Positions 16,951 through 27,125 of a stretch of 64,000 nt of DNA are shown piece by piece (position 1 is the stretch's first letter; every line of letters begins with the position of its first letter). Origin of the DNA: Streptomyces sp. MBT53 (lineage in GTDB: Bacteria > Actinomycetota > Actinomycetes > Streptomycetales > Streptomycetaceae). Where the stretch lies: NCBI RefSeq assembly GCF_016654115.1, contig NZ_JAEQAZ010000026.1:1-64000 (forward strand), read 5' to 3'. Made by a program: the position numbers and the translations under genes. The notes beneath the pieces are model-generated. The model saw only the letters and a list, made by a program, of their open reading frames with translations, did no database searches and was not told the DNA's origin.

Positions 16951-17456
16951 GTGCAGGTCAGTATGGTCGTCAACGGCGAAGAGGTCACCCGGGAGATAGA
17001 AGGGCGGCTGCTGCTGGTCCACTTCCTGCGCGACCACCTCCGGCTGACCGGCACCCACTGGGGGTGCGACACCAGCAACTGCGGTACGTGCGTGGTGTGG
17101 TTGGACGGCGAACCGGTCAAGTCCTGCACCGTGCTCGCCGCGATGGCGGGCGGACACGAGGTGCGCACCGTCGAGGGGCTCGAACAGAACGGTGAACTCG
17201 ACCCGGTACAACGCGGGTTCGTCGAGTGCCACGGCCTCCAGTGCGGCTTCTGCACGCCCGGCATGATGATGACCGCGCGTGCGCTGCTGGACCGCAATCC
17301 CGACCCCTCCGACACGGAGATCCGGGAGGCGATCTCGGGGCAGATCTGCCGCTGCACCGGTTACGCGACCATCGTCCGGTCGATCCGATGGGCGGCTGCC
17401 GAGGAGGCGGGGACCCGAACTGCCCTTGACGCACAGGCCACTTCAGGGAGCGCGTC

Positions 17457-17460
<4 letters not shown>
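16951..17460 (+). CDS. coxS: Aerobic CO dehydrogenase small (2Fe-2S) subunit
   Basis: 169 residues from GTG 16951, preceded by AGGAGGTGTGATC. Two [2Fe-2S] sites are visible: the plant-type GCDTSNCGTC...SC near residues 38-60 and the C-terminal QCGFCTPGMMMTA...CRCTGY set. It relays electrons from the molybdenum-copper site in CoxL to the FAD in CoxM. The stop overlaps the coxL start (ATGA), so synthesis of the subunits is coupled. Confidence 0.94.
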
Positions 17461-19853
<2,393 letters not shown>

Positions 19854-19864
19854 AGGTGACTGTG

Positions 19865-20740
19865 ATGACCGGCAAGTTGAGTGCGCGGGCCCTCGAACTC
19901 ACCGAGCGGCGCGTGCCGTTCGTCCACGCACGCGTGGTGCGCGCCCAGGCACCCGCCTCGGCGCACCCGGGCGACGAGGCCATCGTCCACGGCGACGGCA
20001 CCATCGACGGTTTCGTCGGCGGCCAGTGCGCCGAGGGCTCGGTCCGTACGGCCGCGCTCGGCGCCCTGCACGACGGCGGACCGCTGCTGCTGCGCGTCCT
20101 GCCGCAGGGGGACGCCGAGTTCCCCGAGACACCCGGGGCACGGGTCGTCATCAACCCCTGTCTGTCCGGCGGCGCGTTGGAGATCTTCCTGGAGCCGGTG
20201 CTGCCGCCGCCGCTGATCGAGGTCGTCGGGACCACGCCGGTGGCGGAGGCATGCGTAGCCTTCGCCGCACTGCTCGGCTACGCCACCGCACGCTCGCTGC
20301 CCGACGGCCCGCCCTCCGAGCACACGACGGCGGTGATCGTGGCCGGGCAGGGCAGGGGCGACGCGGAGTCCCTGCGCGCCGCCCTCGACGCGGGCGTCGG
20401 TCATATCGCGCTGGTCGCCAGCCACCGCCGAGCCGCCGCCCTCCTCGACGAACTCGGCCTGACGGAGGCTGAGCGGGCCCGCGTCCAGGCTCCCGCCGGG
20501 CTGGACATCGGCGCCCGTACGCCGCCCGAGATCGCGCTGTCGATCCTCGCGGACGTGGTGCGGGTCGTCCATGCGGCGAAGGCTCCCGTGCCCGAGCGCC
20601 CTTCCCAGGCCGTGGACCCGGTGTGCGGGATGACCGTCACCGTGGGCGCGGACACGCCTCATCTCGCCACCGGGGACGGGGAGTTCTGGTTCTGCGGTAC
20701 CGGCTGCCGGGACCGCTGGTCCACAGGTGCCACGGGGTGA
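19865..20740 (+). CDS. XdhC/CoxF-type molybdoenzyme maturation protein fused to a YHS domain
   Basis: 291 residues from ATG 19865, with AAGGTGA upstream. The N-terminal half resembles the XdhC/CoxI domain (HGDGTIDGFVGGQCAEGSV), which inserts or sulfurates the molybdenum cofactor. A Rossmann-like segment follows (about 120-235). The last 40 residues are a YHS domain: DPVCGMTV at 251-258 and FCGTGC at 276-281, with cysteines 254, 277 and 281. YHS domains bind metals, so a role in metal handling for the Mo-Cu site is possible but inferred. It sits between coxL and coxD with a 4-nt overlap to the latter. Confidence 0.82.
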   Translation: MTGKLSARALELTERRVPFVHARVVRAQAPASAHPGDEAIVHGDGTIDGFVGGQCAEGSVRTAALGALHDGGPLLLRVLPQGDAEFPETPGARVVINPCLSGGALEIFLEPVLPPPLIEVVGTTPVAEACVAFAALLGYATARSLPDGPPSEHTTAVIVAGQGRGDAESLRAALDAGVGHIALVASHRRAAALLDELGLTEAERARVQAPAGLDIGARTPPEIALSILADVVRVVHAAKAPVPERPSQAVDPVCGMTVTVGADTPHLATGDGEFWFCGTGCRDRWSTGATG

Positions 20741-21630
20741 GCGCACTCTTCACGGACGCCGACGACGTACGGCGGCGGCTCGACGAGGTCGGCCACCTCG
20801 TCGACGACGGCACAGCGACCGCTCTCCTCCTCGCCACCCTGCTCGACCGGCCGCTGCTCCTGGAGGGCGAGCCCGGCGTGGGCAAAACCAGCGCTGCGAA
20901 GGCCCTCGCCAAGGCCCTCGGCACCCCGTTGATCCGACTCCAGTGCTACGAGGGACTGACGGCGGGCGAGGCCTTGTACGAGTGGAACTACCAGCGCCAG
21001 TTGCTCGCCGTCCGGCTCACCGAGGCACATGGGCGCGAGCTGTCCGACGCCGACCTGTTCAGCGCGGAATTCCTGCTGGACCGGCCCCTGTTGCGGGCGG
21101 TGCGTCATCAAGGCCCATTGCCACCGGTCCTGTTGATCGACGAGATCGACCGGGCCGACGACGAGTTCGAGGCCCTGCTCTTCGAGTTCCTGGGCGAACG
21201 GTCCATCAGCGTCCCGGAGTTGGGCACCTTCACCGCCGTACGGCCGCCCGTCGTGGTGCTGACCTCCAACCGCAGCCGGGAACTCCACGACGCGCTGCGC
21301 AGGCGCTGCCTCTACCACTGGATCGACTTCCCCACGCCCGAGCGCACGGCGGAGATCCTGCGCCGGACGGTACCGGCCGCGAACGAGCCGCTGATCGCGT
21401 CCACCACCGAATTCATCGGCCGGGTAAGGGAGTTGGACCTCGACAAGGCGCCCGGCATGGCGGAGGCCATCGACTGGGTCTCCGCCCTCGCGGCACTGCG
21501 GGTCGCGCGGCTGGCCCGCGACGACATCGTCCGCACGCTGAGCACGGTCGCCAAGAGCCCCGACGACCGCATCGCCGTCGTCGGGGCCCTCGACGCACTC
21601 GGCTATCCCGAAGAAGCGAGGAGACCATGA
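20737..21630 (+). CDS. coxD: MoxR-type AAA ATPase, CoxD
   Basis: 297 residues from GTG 20737, overlapping the previous stop (GTGA). Walker A is GEPGVGKT (44-51), Walker B LLIDEID (132-138) and sensor-1 VVLTSNRSREL. MoxR ATPases act with VWA proteins as metal-insertion chaperones; in Oligotropha CoxD helps build the [CuSMoO2] site of CO dehydrogenase. The paired VWA gene coxE is two genes downstream, as expected. Confidence 0.92.
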   Translation: MSALFTDADDVRRRLDEVGHLVDDGTATALLLATLLDRPLLLEGEPGVGKTSAAKALAKALGTPLIRLQCYEGLTAGEALYEWNYQRQLLAVRLTEAHGRELSDADLFSAEFLLDRPLLRAVRHQGPLPPVLLIDEIDRADDEFEALLFEFLGERSISVPELGTFTAVRPPVVVLTSNRSRELHDALRRRCLYHWIDFPTPERTAEILRRTVPAANEPLIASTTEFIGRVRELDLDKAPGMAEAIDWVSALAALRVARLARDDIVRTLSTVAKSPDDRIAVVGALDALGYPEEARRP

Positions 21631-22271
21631 AGATCGACAACGAGTTCAGCGTCGGTGTGCCGGTCGAGCGGGCGTGGCAGGCGCTCACCGATCTGGAGGC
21701 CCTCGCCCCGTGCATGCCCGGCGCCGAACTCACCGGCGTCGACGGCGATGTCCACCGGGGCAAGGTCAGGGTCAAAGTCGGGCCCATGGTCAGCCAGTTC
21801 GCGGGGACGGCACGCTTCGTGGAGCGGGACGAGGCCGCCCATCACGCCGTGATCAGCGCGGCCGGCAAGGACATGCGCGGGGGTGGCAACGCGTCCGCCA
21901 CGGTCGACGCCCGGTTGCGCGGCGAGGGTGCGGCCACGATCGTGACGGTCAGCACGGACCTCAACATCAGCGGCAGGCTGGCCCAGTTCGGCAGCGGCAT
22001 GATCAAGGAGATCTCGGAGAAGCTGTTCGCGCAGTTCGTGGCGAACGTGGAGACACAGCTGCTGGCGACGCAGGACCAGCCGGAGGAAGTACCGACGGCG
22101 GAGGTGGAAGTGGAGGCGGAGGCTCAACCGGTCTCCGTGGCGCCGCCGCCAGTGCCGGCCGAGCCGCTGGACCTGATGCAGGTGGCCGGCGCATCGGTGT
22201 ACAAGCGGCTGATCCCCGTCGTCGTCGCGGCCGTCGTGGTCGCCGTGGTGGTCTATCTCCTGGTCCGATGA
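21627..22271 (+). CDS. coxG: CoxG, SRPBCC-domain membrane-recruitment protein
   Basis: 214 residues. Residues 1-145 form an SRPBCC/CO dehydrogenase subunit G domain (FSVGVPVERAWQALTDLE, CMPGAELTG). A charged Glu/Pro linker follows (about 150-185), then a single C-terminal membrane helix (193-214, rich in Val). Members of this family tether the CO dehydrogenase to the membrane or deliver quinone to it. ATG 21627 overlaps the coxD stop and the stop overlaps coxE (ATGA on both sides). Confidence 0.9.
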   Translation: MKIDNEFSVGVPVERAWQALTDLEALAPCMPGAELTGVDGDVHRGKVRVKVGPMVSQFAGTARFVERDEAAHHAVISAAGKDMRGGGNASATVDARLRGEGAATIVTVSTDLNISGRLAQFGSGMIKEISEKLFAQFVANVETQLLATQDQPEEVPTAEVEVEAEAQPVSVAPPPVPAEPLDLMQVAGASVYKRLIPVVVAAVVVAVVVYLLVR

Positions 22272-23584
22272 CACCAACAGGTCCGCTGCTGCCCGCCGTC
22301 GACCGGGCCGCCTTCGCCACCGCGCTGGCCACCCGGCTCAGGGAACACGGCGTGCCGGTGGGTCCGACCGCCACAAGGGACTTCGTGCTCGCGCTCGCCG
22401 CGGTCCCGCCCAGGACGCGGACCTCGCTGTACTGGACGGCCCGCGTCACCCTCGTACGCGACCATCCCCAACTGGCCCGCTTCGACGAGGTCTTCGACGC
22501 GGTGTTCGGCCAGTCCGTGCTCGCCCTCGACCCGAACGCGCGCCGCGATGGGCACGACGCGGGGGCCGGAGGCCAGGACTCCGGAGGCACCGACTCTCAC
22601 AGCAGCGCCTCCGTCGGTGGTTCCGGTCTGCCGTGGGTGACCCTGCCGCCCGCCGTGGACACCGCCGACCACAGTGCGGACCACGTCCTCACCGTCCCCG
22701 AGCGGCTGCCGAGCGATCTGGCGGCAGCGGTGGACACACCGTTCGGTGAACTGAGCGCCGAACAGGCCGAGTTGCTGGGCCGCTGGCTGGAGTCACGGCT
22801 ACGGGAGTGGCCCGTGCGCCGCAGCCGACGCCTGGCCGTGCGGACCGGCGGTCATCGGGTGGCGGTCCGGGAGACGGTGGCGCAGGCCCGGCGCACCGGT
22901 TGGGAGCCGGTACGGCTGGTCCGGGCGGGGCCGGTGGACCGGCCGCGCCGGGTCGTGGTGCTGTGCGACGTGAGCCGGTCGATGCAGGCGCAGACGGTGG
23001 CGTATCTGTACCTGATGCGGGCCCTCGCGGTGACGACCCGTGCCGAGGTCTTCGCGTTCGCCACGTCACTAACTCGGCTCACGCCGGTGCTCGCCCATCA
23101 CTCGGCGCAGGAGGCCTTCGACGAGGCGACCGAGCGGGTCACCGACCGCTTCGGCGGCACCCGCATCGCCCACTGCCTGGGCACCCTCCTCGCCTCGCAC
23201 CACGGCGGCACCCTGCGCGGCGCGGTCGTACTGATCGCCTCGGACGGCTGGGACGGCGATCCCCCGCACCACCTGGCCAAGGTCATGGCCAGACTGCGCC
23301 GCCGCGCCCACACGGTGATCTGGCTCAACCCCCGCGCCGCGGCCCCCGGTTTCACCCCCCGCACAACGACGATGACGGCGGCCCTGCCGTACATCGACCT
23401 ACTCTTGCCGGCAGACAGTTTCGGCGCGCTGTTACGGGTACCGGCCGAGATCGCAAAGCACGGGAGGTCGCGCGAAGCGCGCCTCCCAGGGGCGCGGGGA
23501 ACTGCGCGACCGGCCCCCACCGGCCCGCAGAAAAACGACTACAGACCCATCGGAGCCCTCAACTCCACAACGTCACATGAATAG
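22268..23584 (+). CDS. coxE: VWA-domain protein CoxE
   Basis: 438 residues. The C-terminal half is a VWA fold with a MIDAS DVSRSM (D234, S236, S238) and a second acidic loop ASDGWDGDP; the middle (about 90-120) is a low-complexity Gly/Ser/His linker. It should partner with the CoxD ATPase in cofactor assembly. Two oddities: codon 389 is TTA, the rare codon read by the bldA tRNA in streptomycetes, and the last ~40 residues are encoded by a streptomycete intergenic repeat, so the original stop was probably lost. Its last 26 nt overlap the convergent LysR gene. Confidence 0.88.
   Translation: MTPTGPLLPAVDRAAFATALATRLREHGVPVGPTATRDFVLALAAVPPRTRTSLYWTARVTLVRDHPQLARFDEVFDAVFGQSVLALDPNARRDGHDAGAGGQDSGGTDSHSSASVGGSGLPWVTLPPAVDTADHSADHVLTVPERLPSDLAAAVDTPFGELSAEQAELLGRWLESRLREWPVRRSRRLAVRTGGHRVAVRETVAQARRTGWEPVRLVRAGPVDRPRRVVVLCDVSRSMQAQTVAYLYLMRALAVTTRAEVFAFATSLTRLTPVLAHHSAQEAFDEATERVTDRFGGTRIAHCLGTLLASHHGGTLRGAVVLIASDGWDGDPPHHLAKVMARLRRRAHTVIWLNPRAAAPGFTPRTTTMTAALPYIDLLLPADSFGALLRVPAEIAKHGRSREARLPGARGTARPAPTGPQKNDYRPIGALNSTTSHE
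23462..23530 (+). repeat. Streptomyces-type intergenic repeat with hairpin, read into coxE
   Basis: Positions 23462-23487 form a strong hairpin (GGGAGGTCGCGC pairing with GCGCGCCTCCC, one bulge). It is followed by a sequence beginning AGGGGCGCGGGGAACTGCGC and ending in CGGCCCGCAG at 23530. I recognise this block as a very common dispersed intergenic element of Streptomyces chromosomes. Here it is translated as the tail of CoxE. Confidence 0.65.
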
Positions 23585-24518
23585 CCGGCCGAAACCTCCC
23601 CGCCGTAACCCCCGCACCCCGCAACATCGCCTGCGTCGCCCGAGGCGTAGTGACAAACCGCCGCAACTCCGCGGCAGCGGCCGGCGCTTCACGTTCGGGA
23701 AGTGTGAGCAGGTTCCACGAACCCCGCGCGGGCAGTTGGGGCCCGTTCAACCGACGGAGGTCACCCTCGGCGAGATCCTTGGTCACGGCGAAGGCGACCG
23801 CGAGAGCAACTCCCTTGCCCCGCTTGGCCTCGTCGACGGACGCGGCATGGCTCTGAAAGATCCGCTGGTTGTGTTCCGGGACACCCAGCCGCCGCAGCAC
23901 CGACGGCACCATCCCCGTCCGCCCGACCGCCGAGGGCCCCAACAGCCAGGTCTGGCCGCGCAGTTCGGCCGCACCGACACTCGCCGAGGTGGCCAGCGGA
24001 TGGTCGGACCCCACCACAGCGATCACCTGGTAGTTGAGGAAGTGCGTGCAGGTCATCGTGGAGTCGAGGGTGGCGGGGCGGGGCCCGATGGCCACGTCGA
24101 CGGAGCGGGTGAGCAGCAGGGAGGCGAAGTTCTGCGGGCTGTGCACGCTCAGTTCGACGTCGAGATCGTCCGCGCGCCCCGCGAACAGTTCGATCAGACC
24201 GGGTGCGGCATGTTCCGCGAACAGGCTCGACGCGGCGACGCGCAGCAGTCGCCGTCCGGAACCGGCCTGCTTCACTTCGAGGATCGTCCGGTCCTGGAGT
24301 CCGAGCATTTCGGCGGCCCGGCTGGCCAGCCGCAGTCCGCCGGGGGTGAACGCGAGCCCGTTGGCCGTGCGGGCGAAGAGCTTGTCGCCGAGTTCTCTGC
24401 GCAGATGGGCAATGTGGATCGACACGGCCGACTCGGTCACGGCGAGGTCGGCCGCGGCTGCCTTCACGGAACCGAGGCGGACGGTCGCTGCGAAGGCCCG
24501 TAATTGCGCCGGGGTCAA
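23559..24518 (-). CDS. LysR-family transcriptional regulator
   Basis: 319 residues from TTG 24518, which has GGGAGG six bases upstream and yields a standard LysR N-terminus (TPAQLRAFAATVRLGSVKAAA). A longer version from ATG 24551 adds 11 residues but lacks a well-spaced ribosome site. The N-terminal HTH (VKAAAADLAVTESAVSIHIAHLRREL) and the periplasmic-binding-like effector domain are clear. Codon 6 (24501-24503) is TTA, so translation may depend on bldA. It is convergent with the cox operon and is the obvious candidate regulator for it. Confidence 0.88.
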   Translation of the reverse strand: MTPAQLRAFAATVRLGSVKAAAADLAVTESAVSIHIAHLRRELGDKLFARTANGLAFTPGGLRLASRAAEMLGLQDRTILEVKQAGSGRRLLRVAASSLFAEHAAPGLIELFAGRADDLDVELSVHSPQNFASLLLTRSVDVAIGPRPATLDSTMTCTHFLNYQVIAVVGSDHPLATSASVGAAELRGQTWLLGPSAVGRTGMVPSVLRRLGVPEHNQRIFQSHAASVDEAKRGKGVALAVAFAVTKDLAEGDLRRLNGPQLPARGSWNLLTLPEREAPAAAAELRRFVTTPRATQAMLRGAGVTAGRFRPAIHVTLWS

Positions 24519-24766
24519 ACGGAACCTCCCGCACTCACCACGGGTGCCCATTCACCTGTGCCGTGGACCTCAAATTAGCGCACCTGTTCGCCGAGAGCCA
24601 TGGTCGCGCCGAGAGCCGCGGGGACACAGGAAAAGCACAGGCAGGAGAGTTCAGCGGTGCGCCAAAGCCCGTACATCGCAAGGGTGTTGACGTGCGCACA
24701 TCCGACTGCGAAGGTCTGGACCTGGCGCATCCAGTAGCGCCCCCACAGCCCAGAACTGGAGTCGGC

Positions 24767-25582
24767 GTGCCCGAACTGACACCCCCCACCGACAGCCCGG
24801 CGAGATCCCCGAAGTCCCGCGGCCGGCGCCTGCGCCGTTCCGCCGTCGTCACCGTGCTCGGTGCGTTGGCCCTCGTGGTCGGACAGGCGACGGCCGCCCA
24901 GGCCAATGTCCTCACCCTGCTTCCGCAGAACGCCGACGGCCTGGAGCAGACCTTCTCGCCGGCCTACGACTACGACGGCGACGGCTGCTACGCCACGGCC
25001 GCCATCGGCCTGGACGGCACCATCAACCCCGGGCTGAAGCTCGGCGGCGACGTCAACGAGCACTGCCACGACATGGCCCAGCTGAACAACGCCAACACGT
25101 ACTCCCGCGAGAAGTGCAACAACGACTGGTGCGCGGTGATGTACGCCAGTTACTTCGAGAAGGACCAGGTCACCCTGGGTCCGGCGGCGATCGGTCACAC
25201 CCACGACTGGGAGCACGTCGTGGTGTGGATCAAGGACAACACGGTCCAGTACGTGTCGGTGTCGCAGCACTCCGCCTACCAGGTGTCGGCGGCCTCGGGG
25301 GTGCGCTTCGACGGCACACACCCCAAGATCGTCTACCACAAGGACGGCATCGGCTCGCACGACTTCCGCTTCGCCAACACGAACGACGAGCCCGCGGAGA
25401 ACGCCACCGGCAACTGGTTCTACCCGCGTCTGGTGGGCTGGAACGGCTACCCGGCGGGCCTCAAGGACAAGCTCCTGGCCGCCGACTTCGGTTCGGCCAC
25501 GCTGAAGATCAGGGACAGCGACTTCAACTACGCCCTGTCCATCGCGAAGCCGTCCGGCATCTCGTTCGACCCGAACGCGTGA
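24767..25582 (+). CDS. Secreted NPP1/NLP-like (necrosis-inducing) protein
   Basis: 271 residues from GTG 24767, with CTGGAG upstream. A basic N-terminus and hydrophobic segment (about 20-42) end in AQA-N, giving likely cleavage after A46. The mature protein has the NLP hallmark GHTHDWEHVVVW (143-154, family consensus GHRHDWE), which with acidic residues forms the metal site of cytolytic NLPs, and four cysteines (74, 100, 117, 122) as in type II NLPs. NLPs damage plant membranes by binding sphingolipids; whether this one is toxic is unknown. A promoter is probable in the 248-nt gap before it. Confidence 0.88.
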   Translation: MPELTPPTDSPARSPKSRGRRLRRSAVVTVLGALALVVGQATAAQANVLTLLPQNADGLEQTFSPAYDYDGDGCYATAAIGLDGTINPGLKLGGDVNEHCHDMAQLNNANTYSREKCNNDWCAVMYASYFEKDQVTLGPAAIGHTHDWEHVVVWIKDNTVQYVSVSQHSAYQVSAASGVRFDGTHPKIVYHKDGIGSHDFRFANTNDEPAENATGNWFYPRLVGWNGYPAGLKDKLLAADFGSATLKIRDSDFNYALSIAKPSGISFDPNA

Positions 25583-25607
25583 TGCCGGCCCGGCCTCGGA
25601 GTCGGTG

Positions 25608-27023
25608 TCACGGGCGGGTCTCGTAGCGCGGTTTCGGAGTCGGGTGGATGTTCTGGTTGAGGCGGAAAACGTTGTCCGGGTCACGGTCGGCCTTGATGCG
25701 GGCCAGCCGGGCGTAGTTGCCCCGGTAGCTGGCCCGGACACGTTCCTGTCCCTCGTCCATCATCATGTTCACGTAGGCGCCGCCCGCCGAGTACGGGTGC
25801 AGGGCCTCCTGGTAGTCGACGGCCCACCTCTTGACGAGTTCGGCGTTGGCGGGGTCCCTGTCGACGCCGGCGAAGACGGACGCCCAGCGTGCGTCGCGAT
25901 ACGCCCACGGGGTCTCGTCGTTGCCGACGTCGTGGGCGGCGCCGTCGATCGGGTAGAGGTGCATCGTGGACTGCGGGGTGGGAACCTCGGCGCCGAACTT
26001 GGCGTGGAGTCCGACGGCTTCGTCCGGCAGGTCGTTGACGAAGTCGGCGCGCCAGTACCACTGGTCGCCGGGCGGGTAGAGCCCGTCGAACATGCCCTGC
26101 ATGTCGGGGTGTTGCATGGGTCCGGCCGCGTGCAGCAGCGGTGCGGGCAGTGCGTCGAGCAGCGGAGCCATCTCGCGGGCGGCGGCTTCGGTGTCGCCGC
26201 CGGTCCAGCACCACACCACGCCCGCCGTCTTGCGTAGTTGGATCTCCTCGGGGAACGGCGGGGCGGGCGGCACGCTGCCGTGCAGGAAGAACGCGTTCAG
26301 TTCGCGGGGTGCGGTCGGCAGGAACTCCCGGTAGGCGGTGAGGACTTCGGCGCTGATCTCGACCGGCCAGAAGGTGGGTCCGGCGACGACCGTGCTGATC
26401 TCGTGCAGCCGGAACAGGAACGAGGTGACGACGCCGAAGTTGCCGCCGCCGCCACGGACCGCCCAGAACAGGTCGGTGTTCTCGTCGGCGCTCGCCCGCA
26501 CCCGGCTGCCGTCGGCCAGCACGAGGTCGGCCTCCAGCAGGTTGTCGATGGTCAGCCCGCACTTGCGGGTGAGGTGGCCGAGCCCGCCGCCGGTGGCGAT
26601 ACCGCCGACGCCGGTGGTGGAGATGATGCCGCTGGGCGTGGCGAGCCCGTACGCGTTGGTCGCGCGGTCCACCTCGCCCCAGACACAGCCGCCGCCGACC
26701 CGGACCGTACGGGCCCCGGGGTCCACCTGGATCTCCTTGAGCGGGGAGAGGTCGGCGACCACTCCCCCGTCGACGGTGCCGAGTCCGGCGCCGTGGTGGC
26801 CGCCGCCGCGCACCGCGAGGGGCAGGTCGTGGGCGCGGGCGAAGGCGATCGCGCGGGCCACGGCGTCCGCGTCGGCGCAGCGCGCTATGAGCGCGGGCCG
26901 TTTGTCGATCATCGCGTTGTAGACGGCGCGGGCCTCGGGATAGGCGGCTTCGTCCGGGCCGATCAACTCCCCGGTGAAGTCGGTCAGTTCACGGCGGGCG
27001 TCCTGTGCGGGTGTGCTGGACAT
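25608..27023 (-). CDS. FAD-linked oxidase, berberine-bridge type
   Basis: 471 residues. The PCMH FAD-binding domain (about 30-210) contains RGGGHHGAG, with H76 as the likely covalent flavin ligand. The second site usually used in bicovalent enzymes is a Ser/Thr-rich ISTTGVGG here, so attachment is probably through one bond. The C-terminal BBE motif is DPDNVFRLNQNIHP. Such enzymes oxidise alcohols, sugars or amines with oxygen. No signal peptide is seen. It is convergent with the NPP1-like gene (25 nt apart) and stands downstream of the LAL regulator on the same strand. Confidence 0.9.
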   Translation of the reverse strand: MSSTPAQDARRELTDFTGELIGPDEAAYPEARAVYNAMIDKRPALIARCADADAVARAIAFARAHDLPLAVRGGGHHGAGLGTVDGGVVADLSPLKEIQVDPGARTVRVGGGCVWGEVDRATNAYGLATPSGIISTTGVGGIATGGGLGHLTRKCGLTIDNLLEADLVLADGSRVRASADENTDLFWAVRGGGGNFGVVTSFLFRLHEISTVVAGPTFWPVEISAEVLTAYREFLPTAPRELNAFFLHGSVPPAPPFPEEIQLRKTAGVVWCWTGGDTEAAAREMAPLLDALPAPLLHAAGPMQHPDMQGMFDGLYPPGDQWYWRADFVNDLPDEAVGLHAKFGAEVPTPQSTMHLYPIDGAAHDVGNDETPWAYRDARWASVFAGVDRDPANAELVKRWAVDYQEALHPYSAGGAYVNMMMDEGQERVRASYRGNYARLARIKADRDPDNVFRLNQNIHPTPKPRYETRP

Positions 27024-27125
27024 GGGGTCCCCGTTTCTTGGCGCTCTGGATGACCCGCTTGTTGTATTTCGCCCGTACCTGTGCCGTCATCCGTGCGCGT
27101 CACCCACGTTGACGCACCCGGCTAC

